Shown here: piece by piece, positions 7,457 through 16,202 of the stretch
Layout: the number at the start of each line of letters is the position of its first letter
How positions within the stretch are numbered: the stretch's first letter is position 1
NCBI RefSeq assembly: GCF_009937765.1
Contig: NZ_CP047089.1
Location: 2,354,272 to 2,418,271, forward strand
DNA: 64,000 bases
From: Bacillus pumilus
GTDB taxonomy: Bacteria > Bacillota > Bacilli > Bacillales > Bacillaceae
Reading direction: 5' to 3'
The notes under the pieces: generated by a model
Told to the model about the DNA's origin: nothing
What the model saw: the letters and a program-made list of their open reading frames with translations, nothing else
Database searches by the model: none
Translations under genes and position numbers: made by a program

Positions 7457-8581
7457 ATGAGAGTGAAAAACGAATTTAAGCCTTTATTTGAACCATTTAC
7501 GTTTCCAGGAGGTGCATCGATTGATGGCCGGTTAGTTGTTGCGCCAATGACACACTTCGGTTCTCACGAGGATGGCACTATTTCTAAAGAGGAAATTGAT
7601 TTCATTACAGCTAGATCTAGTGATATGGGCATGGTGATCACAGCATGTGCGAACGTGACTCCAGATGGTAAGGCATTTGAAGGACAGCCTTCTATCGCAA
7701 GAGATGAAGATATACCTGGCCTGAAAAAACTAGCTTCTGCGATTCAGGCAAAGGGAACAAAAGCCATCATTCAAATTCATCACGGCGGCTCTCAGGCTCT
7801 CCCTCACCTAGTTCCAAATGGTGATGTAGTTGCGCCAAGTGACGTGTTTAAAGATGGAAAACAGATGGCACGTGCTTTAAAAGAAGAGGAAATTGTCCAT
7901 ATTATTGCCTCTTTTAAAGAAGCGACAAGACGAGCGGTCGAAGCAGGATTTGACGGTGTGGAAATCCACGGTGCAAACGGTTATCTATTACAGCAATTTT
8001 ACTCCCCGCATAGCAATCAGCGGACAGATCAGTGGGGAGGAAATGAAGAAAAGCGTCTAGCTTTCCCTATCGCTGTTGTGGATGCAGTAAAAGAAGCAAT
8101 CGAAAAGCATGCGACAAAACCGTTTATCTTTGGATATCGATTATCCCCTGAAGAACCAGAAACGCCTGGTTTAACGATGACAGAGACGTTTACCTTAGTC
8201 GATGTTCTTAAAACGAAAAACCTTGATTATTTGCATATCTCTTTAATGGAGATTGACTCTAAAGCAAGACGCGGTGCAGATACGGATAAGACGCGTATGG
8301 AGCTGCTCAAAGATCGCTGTGGCGATACTCTTCCGCTCATCGGTGTAGGCAGCGTCATTACAGCCGAAGATGCACTAAGTGCCTATAACCAAGGAATTCC
8401 GCTTATCGCTGTCGCACGTGAACTGATCGTCGACCCAGATTGGGCAAAGAAGATTAAAGAAGGCAGAGAAAGCGAGATTGAAACTGTCATTAAACGAAGC
8501 CAAAAAGGTCAGTATTTGATTCCAGAAGGATTGTGGTCTGTTATGGAAGCGAGTAAAGGCTGGGTTCCGATGGAAGATTAA
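7457..8581 (+). CDS. NADH:flavin oxidoreductase of the Old Yellow Enzyme family (YqiG-like)
   Basis: 374-residue FMN-dependent TIM barrel. It begins near KPLFEPFTFPGG and continues with LVVAPMTHFGS, IQIHHGGSQALPH, GFDGVEIHGANGYLLQQFYS, SNQRTDQWGG, YLHISLMEID and LIGVGSVITAEDAL. The HGAN pair is the expected substrate-activating His/Asn. Such enzymes reduce electrophilic alkenes and are thought to detoxify reactive carbonyls or nitro compounds. It is closest by eye to B. subtilis YqiG. Not present at this locus in B. subtilis, where mrfA is followed by ypqE. Start: ATG at 7457, 7 bases after AAGGAAG; in-frame ATGs at 7433 and 7454 are alternatives. Ends at a shared terminator. Confidence 0.88.
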   Translation: MRVKNEFKPLFEPFTFPGGASIDGRLVVAPMTHFGSHEDGTISKEEIDFITARSSDMGMVITACANVTPDGKAFEGQPSIARDEDIPGLKKLASAIQAKGTKAIIQIHHGGSQALPHLVPNGDVVAPSDVFKDGKQMARALKEEEIVHIIASFKEATRRAVEAGFDGVEIHGANGYLLQQFYSPHSNQRTDQWGGNEEKRLAFPIAVVDAVKEAIEKHATKPFIFGYRLSPEEPETPGLTMTETFTLVDVLKTKNLDYLHISLMEIDSKARRGADTDKTRMELLKDRCGDTLPLIGVGSVITAEDALSAYNQGIPLIAVARELIVDPDWAKKIKEGRESEIETVIKRSQKGQYLIPEGLWSVMEASKGWVPMED

Positions 8582-8588
8582 TGTCATC

Positions 8589-8625
8589 AAAAAAACTACC
8601 CTCATACATTTGGGTAGTTTTTTTT
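8589..8625. terminator. Bidirectional terminator between the flavin oxidoreductase and ypqE
   Basis: AAAAACTACCC/GGGTAGTTTTT, 11-base-pair stem with A run and T run on either side, serving both convergent genes. Confidence 0.88.
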
Positions 8626-8628
8626 CTA

Positions 8629-9141
8629 TTATTTTAACTTAACGGTAAAAAGCTTAGATGTCTGTTTTTCAACAGTTCCCTTTGGTTCTTTATCGAGTTG
8701 CTCGATCAAGTCACCATTCATAATGACAATCGGCGTCACTGTGCTTGCCGCTTTCTCTTCAATCAGTTCTAAATCACACGTAATGAGAGGGTCACCGATC
8801 TTCACTTTATCTCCCTCTTTGATGTGCGCTTCAAATCCTTCACCATTTAATCCCACTGTTTCAAGTCCGATATGAATCAGAAGCTCAAGCCCTGAGAGTG
8901 TTCGAATGCCAATTGCATGTTTTGTATGGAAGAGCTGAATGATTTCACCCTCTACTGGTGACACAATTGTGCCACTATTTGGTTTGACTGCTACGCCGTC
9001 TCCCATCATCTTTTGAGAAAAAACAGGGTCTGGTACATCCGTCATATCCATTAACTCTCCATCAGCTGGAGAATAAATGATTTCTTCCTTTACATCATCT
9101 TGGTTTTTCCCGAAACCGAATAATTTTTTCAGCAATGTCAA
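8629..9141 (-). CDS. ypqE: Glucose-type PTS EIIA domain protein YpqE
   Basis: 170 residues. EIIA-Glc/Crr fold: [58 protein letters not shown] (the His of LIHIG is the phosphorylation site), then [12 protein letters not shown]. It accepts phosphate from HPr, and in B. subtilis can serve sugar transporters that lack their own EIIA. The start is TTG at 9141 after AAGGGAG; a second TTG two codons later is possible. Monocistronic by appearance. Confidence 0.9.
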   Translation of the reverse strand: MTLLKKLFGFGKNQDDVKEEIIYSPADGELMDMTDVPDPVFSQKMMGDGVAVKPNSGTIVSPVEGEIIQLFHTKHAIGIRTLSGLELLIHIGLETVGLNGEGFEAHIKEGDKVKIGDPLITCDLELIEEKAASTVTPIVIMNGDLIEQLDKEPKGTVEKQTSKLFTVKLK

Positions 9142-9303
9142 TTGCTCCCTTCAAGCTTTGCTTCTAGATCTATTCCGTGTATGAAACGCTGCGCTCATAC
9201 ACCTTGCTTCATTCAACACTATTTAATCATAATTTTTTCCTCTCATCAATTGATAACCGCCTGAGTCCTTTCTGCATAGGCTGTAGATAAGAGGTGATTC
9301 CAA
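9142..9303. other. Divergent intergenic region ypqE / Hsp20-like gene
   Basis: 162 bases holding both promoters. An imperfect palindrome with GTATGA/TCATAC arms lies about 40 bases upstream of ypqE. It looks a little like a CcpA cre site but does not match the cre spacing. No clear -10/-35 pair is called. Confidence 0.3.
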
Positions 9304-9723
9304 ATGAAACATGAAGGCGAAAAGAAACATGAATTGCTGGCTAATGAAGATATTCTCTATGAAGCGATTGAACAATTTTTCGCATCCTCCCCGTTTCATG
9401 AGATATTAAATAGTGCGGAGGCGCTCATGACCACATCGCATTCTCTTGCATCGATTACGACCGATGTGACAGAGGATGAGCAGTTTGTGTATATCGCAAT
9501 CCAATTTCCCGACCATTTTGTCGAAGGCGATATCGCACTAGAAGTAAAAGCCCAATATTTACACTTATCCGTGCAAGAAACAATCAAAACGGATACAGCT
9601 TCCTCGTATTCGAGCTTTACAAAAACCATTTTAATGCCGGCAAAAATAGATGAGACGAACATGAAAAGCGTGTGGAAAGATCAAACGCTTCGTGTGACGG
9701 CACCAAAGCAAAGAGCCCAATAG
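9304..9723 (+). CDS. ypqA: Hsp20/alpha-crystallin-like protein (probable YpqA)
   Basis: 139 residues. The central part (about 50-135) has the beta-sandwich pattern of small heat-shock proteins: DVTEDEQFVYIAIQFPDHF, LEVKAQYLHLSVQE, FTKTILMPAKIDETNMKSVW, DQTLRVTAPK. The N-terminus is acidic and helical. Position between ypqE and yppG matches B. subtilis ypqA; that assignment rests on memory of gene order and is less certain than the fold. Good ribosome-binding site AGAGGTG. Hsp20-fold proteins in Bacillus are sometimes spore coat or stress proteins. Confidence 0.65.
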   Translation: MKHEGEKKHELLANEDILYEAIEQFFASSPFHEILNSAEALMTTSHSLASITTDVTEDEQFVYIAIQFPDHFVEGDIALEVKAQYLHLSVQETIKTDTASSYSSFTKTILMPAKIDETNMKSVWKDQTLRVTAPKQRAQ

Positions 9724-9743
9724 ATCCTTCTATTGGGTTTTCA

Positions 9744-10196
9744 CTATGCTTTAAAAATGCTCGTAAATCCTTTCGCTAATGAGCCTACTTGATTCATTGT
9801 ACTCATCATTTGCCCAGCTGTATCAAACATTTTGTTAAAATCGAATTGTCCATTCGTTTTTTTGAATTGCGATAGTACACTTTTAAATTGAGATGATTGC
9901 TGTTTTTGCGGTCTTGGCAAAGGATAAGGGTTCATAGGCTGCTGCATGGGCATCATGCCTGATGGCTGCATCTGGGGCTGATTGATCGCTTCGGGCGGCT
10001 GAAAAGGCGGCACATTTTCTTGGTATCCATAAGGCGGCTGATAGACAGCAGGTGATGCCTGGCTCATGGCACCTTGATGCGGCGGCATGAAATATTCTGG
10101 AGGCTGCGGAGGCTGTTGCTGCATTTCTGGATACGGAAAAGGCCCTTGATTGAATGGATTGAATTCATAAGGCTGCTGGTTTGAATAAGGGATCAT
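9744..10196 (-). CDS. yppG: YppG-like spore coat-type protein
   Basis: 150 residues with two halves. Residues 1-100 are Pro/Gln/Met/Tyr-rich and disordered (repeated PPEY, PYPEMQ and QPPYGY-like units). Residues 105-150 carry the conserved YppG tail ([20 protein letters not shown], then [20 protein letters not shown]). Such Pro/Gln-rich proteins with a short helical tail belong to the YppG/YqfQ-like family linked to the spore coat. Exact role unknown. Confidence 0.75.
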   Translation of the reverse strand: MIPYSNQQPYEFNPFNQGPFPYPEMQQQPPQPPEYFMPPHQGAMSQASPAVYQPPYGYQENVPPFQPPEAINQPQMQPSGMMPMQQPMNPYPLPRPQKQQSSQFKSVLSQFKKTNGQFDFNKMFDTAGQMMSTMNQVGSLAKGFTSIFKA

Positions 10197-10283
10197 ATAT
10201 CTCGCTCCTCTCGCTCTCAGCGCATAGTCTTGTCACTCATATATTATGATGAGAAACAGAAGATGTGCCTAAAGCAGCAATAA

Positions 10284-10311
10284 GAAAAACGCAGCCATAT
10301 CTTCAGCTGCG
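10284..10311 (-). terminator. yppE terminator
   Basis: GCGCAGC/GCTGCG stem on the minus strand followed by TTTTTCTTA. It overlaps the last codons of yppE. Confidence 0.8.
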
Positions 10312-10674
10312 CTTGTTAATTTCTTCTATTAAAAGGTTCAGAGTGTAAATCACTGACTCAACTAAATTTTTCACACGGGGTGCATGCTGTTTGCCAAAAT
10401 AAGATTGCAGGACAACTTCTTTCCCATTTTCTTTGACGGCTTCAAGCTGTTCTTCGTGTAAATATCTAGGTTTCGCCAGATGAATAAACGAGATCGCAGC
10501 AGTGAGCCACTCTTTCATTTTCTGATCAAATGTCTCAACGGCTGGCTGAATGTCTGTGTGAAAATCATAAACAGGGTATTCCTCTTCAGCCTTTCCCTTT
10601 TGGTACTGCTCATACGCCTCTTCGATCCATATTCTCAAGTTTTGTGTATGTTCAAGTAATGTTTGATTATCCAA
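10303..10674 (-). CDS. yppE: YppE, four-helix bundle protein of unknown function
   Basis: 123 residues from a TTG start, 6 bases after GAGGTG, equal to the B. subtilis YppE length. The upstream ATG at 10704 has no ribosome-binding site. DUF1798 family, entirely helical, with conserved YPVYDFHTDIQPAVETFDQK and the C-terminal VVLQSYFGKQH, RVKNLVESVIYTL. B. subtilis YppE structures show a four-helix bundle; no function is established. Confidence 0.82.
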   Translation of the reverse strand: MDNQTLLEHTQNLRIWIEEAYEQYQKGKAEEEYPVYDFHTDIQPAVETFDQKMKEWLTAAISFIHLAKPRYLHEEQLEAVKENGKEVVLQSYFGKQHAPRVKNLVESVIYTLNLLIEEINKRS

Positions 10675-10731
10675 AGTGTTCACCTCTATGAACCATCCTA
10701 TCAAACGTTTACTTATTGCTCAAATAGAAAG

Positions 10732-10968
10732 CTACCCTGCGTGGTATGCCGGTCTTGCCGCCAGTTGATACTCAGCTACGTGAATCTTCCCTTCACAGTC
10801 CTTTACTTCCGATTCAAGCCGGTCTATCATTTGCTCTTGCTCTTCTATGGCTATTCGTGTTGTTTCATTCACAGCAAGAGATAGTTCTTCTTCCACCGCA
10901 TCAATTTTTCGTTCGATTTCCTCTAATAACTGCAAAATGGATTCTTTTGATACAAATTCGCTCATCAT
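10732..10968 (-). CDS. yppD: YppD-like small coiled-coil protein
   Basis: 78 residues, almost wholly heptad-patterned (ILQLLEEIERKIDAVEEELS, IAIEEQEQMIDRLESEVKDC), ending AARPAYHAG. GAGGA precedes the start. Position just before yppE matches B. subtilis yppD, so the symbol is positional. No function is known. Confidence 0.6.
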   Translation of the reverse strand: MMSEFVSKESILQLLEEIERKIDAVEEELSLAVNETTRIAIEEQEQMIDRLESEVKDCEGKIHVAEYQLAARPAYHAG

Positions 10969-11161
10969 CAGATTCCTCCTTTATCGTCTCTCGTTACATT
11001 CTCTTTTCTTTCACACCCTCCTTCACACATGACAAAACTAGAAGCAAATCGCCAATCTATGTGTAGATGAGCGCTATTTCTTCCTTTTCGACATCTGCTT
11101 GTCCTTCTTTGTATGATTGCGTCCGATTGTGTAAATTCTAAGGACAAAGGAGGTAGATTTC

Positions 11162-11266
11162 ATGAAAAAGCAGCCAGCACCAAAAGAGCAAAAGCCAAAA
11201 GGGAAAGAAAACAGTACAGATCAGCTTGATAAAAAGCTTGGCGGTCCTAATCGACCATCTACGTAA
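11162..11266 (+). CDS. sspM: Small acid-soluble spore protein M
   Basis: 34 residues: Lys/Gln/Pro-rich N-terminus, then DQLDKKLGGPNRPST, which matches the SspM C-terminus (LDKKLGGPNRPST in B. subtilis). AAAGGAGG lies 7 bases before the ATG and a terminator follows directly. SspM is a minor forespore protein normally made under sigma-G; I could not assign a confident sigma-G promoter. Too short for ordinary gene finders. Confidence 0.93.
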   Translation: MKKQPAPKEQKPKGKENSTDQLDKKLGGPNRPST

Positions 11267-11290
11267 AAAAGCAGGTACCCCCTGCTTTTT
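11266..11290. terminator. Bidirectional terminator sspM / yppC
   Basis: AAAAAGCAGG/CCTGCTTTTT stem directly after the sspM stop and overlapping the yppC stop from the other strand. Confidence 0.85.
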
Positions 11291-12245
11291 ATTTATGCAA
11301 AAAATAGTGCTCTAATGAGAAAAGAAAACGCAGCTGTCTTTTTTTATGAAAATACCAGTCGGTCAGTTCAATTTGTTTTGGTAACGTCTCTTCATCAAAC
11401 AAAGTTGGGCTCAATTTCTTTTGAAACCAATCTTCTCTTTGATCGTCTAATGAATGTGTCATCACTGGATAAACAGTTCGAAGAAAAGGTGTTGACCTTC
11501 TAGCGATCCCTAAAAACGGCTCAAAATCAAACCGTGATCCGGTATGCGGAACAGTATGCAAAAAATGATAAAAATCCGAAAATAAATCGGCCCGAAATAA
11601 TAGTTTCGCTAGTTTTTTCCCTAATGTAATACGCTCTTTTACGTTGGAAAACTTCCGTATGGTTAACCCGTACAAATGCCCGTCAACCGTTGGGAAAACA
11701 ACGGTTTGAAAATGTCCCCACTCGCTAAACAGATATTGAATCGAGTGAAAAACATTCTTTTTCAGAAGAGGATTTTGTATAATAGGAGATTGTATAGTAT
11801 ATTGTTCATTTATGATGAGTGCATAAAGTAGACGCTCTGTGTCACGCTTTAGCCAAAAACGTTCCCACTCAGTGCTCATAAAACGAGAGACAGAAAAATA
11901 CGGAAGCAGATGGAACAAAGGTTTGCCGCACCGCTTAGACCATTCATACAAAAGAAGCTGGGGGTAAGCATCTGAAAAGATCAGCCAATTCGCTCTTTCA
12001 TATGCTGTGAAAAAAAGGTGCCCCTCTTGATCTGTTAAACCTGGATGGAAGAGCTCGCCCTTTAGATCCGTCATAGACCATCCAGCATTTCTCGAGACAA
12101 AGGAAGCAAGCAGCGACCATTTCATCTCTGGATGACGATCATAAAAGCGCTTGTAAGCATTTGTCCTCGTCAGGTTGTCTTTATTTTTCACTTTCGTTTC
12201 ACGCAATATATGCTGAGTGATGATGTGCTCTTCTTGTGACAACAT
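11289..12245 (-). CDS. yppC: YppC (DUF2515 family)
   Basis: 318 residues, soluble, rich in aromatic residues (many Trp/Phe/Tyr). Begins MLSQEEHIITQHILRET, with NLTRTNAYKRFYDRHPEMKW near the N-terminus. Divergent from recU, the position of B. subtilis yppC. No catalytic motif is recognisable and no function is known. Confidence 0.82.
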   Translation of the reverse strand: MLSQEEHIITQHILRETKVKNKDNLTRTNAYKRFYDRHPEMKWSLLASFVSRNAGWSMTDLKGELFHPGLTDQEGHLFFTAYERANWLIFSDAYPQLLLYEWSKRCGKPLFHLLPYFSVSRFMSTEWERFWLKRDTERLLYALIINEQYTIQSPIIQNPLLKKNVFHSIQYLFSEWGHFQTVVFPTVDGHLYGLTIRKFSNVKERITLGKKLAKLLFRADLFSDFYHFLHTVPHTGSRFDFEPFLGIARRSTPFLRTVYPVMTHSLDDQREDWFQKKLSPTLFDEETLPKQIELTDWYFHKKRQLRFLFSLEHYFLHK

Positions 12246-12291
12246 AAGTATCTCTCCAATACAAAATGCATTAAAAGGAGGCTGAAACTTG

Positions 12292-12909
12292 ATGATTCGG
12301 TATCCAAACGGAAAATCGTATCAGCCCATTCAACCAATTGGGACAAAAAAACGAATTAGCGGCGAATCCTCTTATAGTAACCGCGGGATGACTCTTGAGG
12401 CTGACTTAAACGAAACCAACCAGTACTATTTGGTCAACGGGATCGCAGTCATTCATAAAAAGCCTACCCCCGTTCAAATTGTGAACGTGGATTATCCAAA
12501 AAGAAGCGCTGCTGTGATCAAAGAAGCCTATTTTAAACAATCATCCACAACAGACTATAATGGAGTGTACAGAGGGCGCTATATCGATTTTGAAGCAAAG
12601 GAAACCAAAAGCACCACCTCGTTTCCGCTCAAAAATTTTCATGAACATCAAATTGAGCATATGAAACAGGTTGAAAAGCAAGGCGGTATTTGTTTCGTTA
12701 TTATATCCGCATTTGGCTCCGTTTATTATTTGCCCGCTTCAGATCTCTTTTTCTTCTGGGAACGGCAGAAACTAAACGGCCGGAAATCCATTAGTAAAGA
12801 TGAACTAATGGAAGCCGGTCACTTAATGACACTTGGATATTCGCCAAGAATTGATTATATTAAAGTAGTGGAGACACTTCATTTTTCGGATGAAAGTGAG
12901 TATCAATAA
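12292..12909 (+). CDS. recU: Holliday junction resolvase RecU
   Basis: 205 residues. Type II restriction endonuclease-like core with [34 protein letters not shown] (Asp and the ExK catalytic triplet) and [20 protein letters not shown]. It cleaves four-way DNA junctions in recombination and chromosome segregation. Start ATG at 12292, matching B. subtilis MIRYPNG; a TTG one codon earlier has slightly better spacing from AAAGGAGG. It is followed 37 bases later by ponA, the conserved recU-ponA operon. Confidence 0.96.
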   Translation: MIRYPNGKSYQPIQPIGTKKRISGESSYSNRGMTLEADLNETNQYYLVNGIAVIHKKPTPVQIVNVDYPKRSAAVIKEAYFKQSSTTDYNGVYRGRYIDFEAKETKSTTSFPLKNFHEHQIEHMKQVEKQGGICFVIISAFGSVYYLPASDLFFFWERQKLNGRKSISKDELMEAGHLMTLGYSPRIDYIKVVETLHFSDESEYQ

Positions 12910-12946
12910 CGTTCGAAAAAGGTTTAACACGAAAGGTTGAGATGTG

Positions 12947-15658
12947 ATGTCTGATCAATTTACAAGTCGTGAACAGCGACGTAAAGCAAGTCAAGAAAAC
13001 AATAAGAAGCAAAAGAACAAAAAAGGCAAAAAGAAAGCAGGTCTATTTAAAAAAATATTTTTATCTTTACTCGTGATCGGTCTTCTATGTCTAGTGGCCG
13101 GAATCACAACTTTTGCCGTTTTTGCATCAAGCGCTCCTTCAATTGATGATAGTAAGCTCAAAACACCTTATTCTTCAAAGCTTTATGACATAGACAAAAA
13201 AGTATTTGCAGAAGTCGGTGCGGAAAAAAGAACGTATGTCTCGATTAAAGATATACCCGATGTGGTAAAAGAAGCATTTATTGCAACGGAAGATGCACGT
13301 TTTTATAAACACCACGGGATTGATCCAATCCGTATTGGCGGTGCCCTTGTCGCAAACGTTGAGGACGGCTTTGGAGCTGAAGGTGGAAGTACAATTACAC
13401 AGCAAGTTGTGAAAAATACTCTACTTACCAATCAAAAAACGTTAAAACGTAAAGTACAGGAAGTATGGCTCTCGATTCAGCTTGAGCAAAAGTACTCTAA
13501 AGATGAAATTTTAGAAATGTATTTAAACCGCATTTTCTTCTCGCCTTATGCTTACGGTGTTGGGAAAGCGGCTGAACAATTTTTCGGCGTGACAGATTTA
13601 AATAAGCTAACTGTTGCACAGGCTGCCACACTTGCAGGTATGCCGCAGAGCCCTTCTGCTTATAACCCAGTGAAAAATCCTGAGGCAGCAGAAAAACGTC
13701 GTAATATCGTGTTAGGCCTCATGAAAAAACAAGGCTATATTTCTGAGAAAGACTATGAAGTGGCAAAAGCAACCCCTGTCAAAAAGACCGTAGTGCCTGC
13801 TGATAAATATAAGAGCCAGAACTCAAGTAAGTACTCTGCTTATATTGAAGAAGTCATGGAAGAAGTACAGAAAAAAGCCAAAGTAGATGTATCAACAGAT
13901 GGATTAAAAATCTATACTTCACTCGATCGTAAAGCTCAGGATCACCTAGATGATATTATCAATGGGGATTCTGTTGGATTTACGAAAGGTATGCAGGCGG
14001 GTGTCACCTTGCTTGATACAAAAAATGGTGAAATCCGAGCTATTGGCGGTGGACGTGATGTACCAGCCGGCGGCTTTAACTATGCAACTGATGCAAAACG
14101 TCAGCCAGGTTCAACAATTAAACCCATTTTAGATTACGGTCCTGTCATTGAAAACAAAAAATGGTCAACGTACCAGCAAATTGATGATGCGCCGTATACG
14201 TACTCAAACGGTACACCGATTAATAACTTTGACAGAAGACATTTAGGGAAAATGTCGATGAGAAGTGCTTTGGCACAATCACGAAACATCCCTGCCCTAA
14301 AGGCTTTCCAAGAAGCTGGCACAGACAATGCCGTTCAATTTGCTAACAACTTAGGTATGGACTTACCGTCAGACATTCCAGAGTCTTATTCAATCGGTGG
14401 ATTTGACGATGGCGTGTCCTCTCTAAAAATGGCTGGGGCCTTTAGTGCATTCGGTAATAATGGATATTATAACGAACCGCATGCTGTCACGTCTGTTGAA
14501 TTTAATGACGGTACAAAGCTTGACCTTACACCAGATTCTAAAGCGGCTATGAGTGACTACACAGCCTTTATGGTCACAGATATGCTAAAAACTGCTGTCC
14601 AATCTGGAACTGGTACACTTGCACAAGTACCGAACGTTCAAGTTGCTGGTAAAACAGGTACAACGAACTTTACACAAGATGATATTAATAAATACAATAT
14701 TCCTTCTGGCGGTGCGAAAGATTCGTGGTTTGTTGGTTATACGCCGCAATATACAGCAGCCGTTTGGACTGGAATCGGTAATTCAAAAGATGCGGACGGC
14801 AAAATGTGGCTCACAGATTATGAGCAGCGTGTTGCCAAAATCGTCTTCCAGCGATTAATTTCTCAAATTGATGATGGAAGCGGCTCATTTGAAAAACCAG
14901 ACAGTGTCGTTGAAGCGACGGTTGAAAAAGGATCGGATCCAGCGAAATTAGCCGGACCAAATACACCAAGTGATAAGAAGACAACAGAATACTTTGTAAA
15001 AGGAACGGTTCCGACAAAAGTATCTGACACATATGAGAAAAAAGAAGCCGATAAGCCATCTGACTTAAAAGCAGTGTACGATGAGGAGAAAAAATCCATC
15101 ACACTGACTTGGGGCTATGATGACGACGCAGATGCTACATTTAATGTAAAACAAGCGGTTGATAACGGCGGCTATAAAGACATTCAAAACAGTTCTGCTA
15201 AAGAAGCGGTCATCTCTGATGTGAAGCCTGGCTCTACTTATAAATTCCAAGTAACAGCCACTGTAGAGGATGTTACAAGTAAAGCAGCTTCTACCTTCCT
15301 CACCATCAAGGATGATGAAGATGAAGAAGAAAAAGCAGATGATGAGAACAAAGAAGAAGAACCGCAGCAGCCTGATGACGAGCAGACAGACAAGACTGAC
15401 GATAACAAAAATCAACCCCCAGGCACTGATGAGCAAAAGCCAGATGATAAAAAAGATCAAGACAAAGATAAAGATCAGGATCAAGGCGGAAATACGGAAA
15501 ACGGAAATAATGGTTCTTCCGATAATGGCTCAGACAGTACAAATGGGAACAGCAACTCACAAACTGACAATAAAGATAAAAAGAAAGATGATACGAAAAC
15601 GAACACACAAAGCTCAAGTTCGCAATCAACTTCTCCTAATCGAAAAGAAAATGAATAA
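12947..15658 (+). CDS. ponA: Class A penicillin-binding protein PBP1 (glycosyltransferase/transpeptidase)
   Basis: 903 residues. Basic cytoplasmic N-tail, one TM helix (about 33-58), GT51 domain (ATEDARFYKHHGIDP, GGSTITQQVVKN, catalytic Glu of EDARF), then the transpeptidase domain with RQPGSTIKPILDYG (Ser nucleophile of SxxK), SRN and VAGKTGTTNF. A fibronectin III module follows (about 700-785). The last 120 residues are a low-complexity Asp/Lys/Glu/Gln/Asn/Ser tail. It polymerises and crosslinks peptidoglycan and partners GpsB. Start ATG 12947, with a GTG one codon earlier. Confidence 0.96.
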   Translation: MSDQFTSREQRRKASQENNKKQKNKKGKKKAGLFKKIFLSLLVIGLLCLVAGITTFAVFASSAPSIDDSKLKTPYSSKLYDIDKKVFAEVGAEKRTYVSIKDIPDVVKEAFIATEDARFYKHHGIDPIRIGGALVANVEDGFGAEGGSTITQQVVKNTLLTNQKTLKRKVQEVWLSIQLEQKYSKDEILEMYLNRIFFSPYAYGVGKAAEQFFGVTDLNKLTVAQAATLAGMPQSPSAYNPVKNPEAAEKRRNIVLGLMKKQGYISEKDYEVAKATPVKKTVVPADKYKSQNSSKYSAYIEEVMEEVQKKAKVDVSTDGLKIYTSLDRKAQDHLDDIINGDSVGFTKGMQAGVTLLDTKNGEIRAIGGGRDVPAGGFNYATDAKRQPGSTIKPILDYGPVIENKKWSTYQQIDDAPYTYSNGTPINNFDRRHLGKMSMRSALAQSRNIPALKAFQEAGTDNAVQFANNLGMDLPSDIPESYSIGGFDDGVSSLKMAGAFSAFGNNGYYNEPHAVTSVEFNDGTKLDLTPDSKAAMSDYTAFMVTDMLKTAVQSGTGTLAQVPNVQVAGKTGTTNFTQDDINKYNIPSGGAKDSWFVGYTPQYTAAVWTGIGNSKDADGKMWLTDYEQRVAKIVFQRLISQIDDGSGSFEKPDSVVEATVEKGSDPAKLAGPNTPSDKKTTEYFVKGTVPTKVSDTYEKKEADKPSDLKAVYDEEKKSITLTWGYDDDADATFNVKQAVDNGGYKDIQNSSAKEAVISDVKPGSTYKFQVTATVEDVTSKAASTFLTIKDDEDEEEKADDENKEEEPQQPDDEQTDKTDDNKNQPPGTDEQKPDDKKDQDKDKDQDQGGNTENGNNGSSDNGSDSTNGNSNSQTDNKDKKKDDTKTNTQSSSSQSTSPNRKENE

Positions 15659-15659
15659 T

Positions 15660-15694
15660 GAAAAAGCACTTGCCTCTGTGGCAAGTGCTTTTTT
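15660..15694. terminator. Bidirectional terminator ponA / ypoC
   Basis: AAAAAGCACTTGCC/GGCAAGTGCTTTTT, 14-base-pair stem with T runs on both strands. Confidence 0.93.
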
Positions 15695-16202
15695 AACGCT
15701 TTTGTCTAATCTTTTTAAGTGCTTCATATTTTCCATACTGCTTTTTTAGTTCTGTGTATAGCTCGTCTAGTTGAATAAAGCAGTGATATTGAGTTGGTTT
15801 TAGCAGAATGAACTCTAAACGTTCTGTCCAATTAATAGGGGCAACGGGAAATGTCTCTTGCTTAATATGTTCCCATTCAAGCGTTTGAATTCTCTCCCCT
15901 TTGATCCAGTAAAACACCGCAATCATACTGACAATCCCTTGCAGCATATCATCTTCTTCACACCGAGACTTTCTTGTTTCAAAACGAGGAAGCATTTTTT
16001 CTTTTAATTCATTCCATAGTTCGAACATCACAGGAACAAATTCTTCTGTTTTCTGCCATGGAAGCTCATCTGTTAAACGTTCTGATGATAGATCATATGC
16101 GAGTGGATGCTCTCTAAGGATGTCCATTCGCTCACCTTTCAACTCTATCTTTTTCCCTTTTAGTTTTTCGACATATGAGGAAAAAACAACGACCCCGCTC
16201 AT
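15693..16202 (-). CDS. ypoC: YpoC, conserved protein of unknown function
   Basis: 169 residues if started at the ATG overlapping the nth stop (ATGA), which suggests translational coupling. A second ATG at 16127, with GGTGA upstream, would give 144 residues. The body has conserved LPWQKTEEFVPVMFELWNEL and WIKGERIQTLEWEHIKQ. Helical, soluble. It is the third gene of dnaD-nth-ypoC, as in B. subtilis. No function is established. Confidence 0.78.
   Translation of the reverse strand: MSGVVVFSSYVEKLKGKKIELKGERMDILREHPLAYDLSSERLTDELPWQKTEEFVPVMFELWNELKEKMLPRFETRKSRCEEDDMLQGIVSMIAVFYWIKGERIQTLEWEHIKQETFPVAPINWTERLEFILLKPTQYHCFIQLDELYTELKKQYGKYEALKKIRQKR

Noticed and set aside
9170..9205. Possible CcpA cre site upstream of ypqE
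   Set aside because: Contains TGAAACG and a GTATGA/TCATAC palindrome but misses the required spacing in the cre consensus.
15270..15749. Long plus-strand Lys/Met-rich frame at the end of ponA
   Set aside because: It is a shifted reading of the Asp/Lys-rich PonA tail (GATGAT/AAA repeats); low complexity opens all frames.
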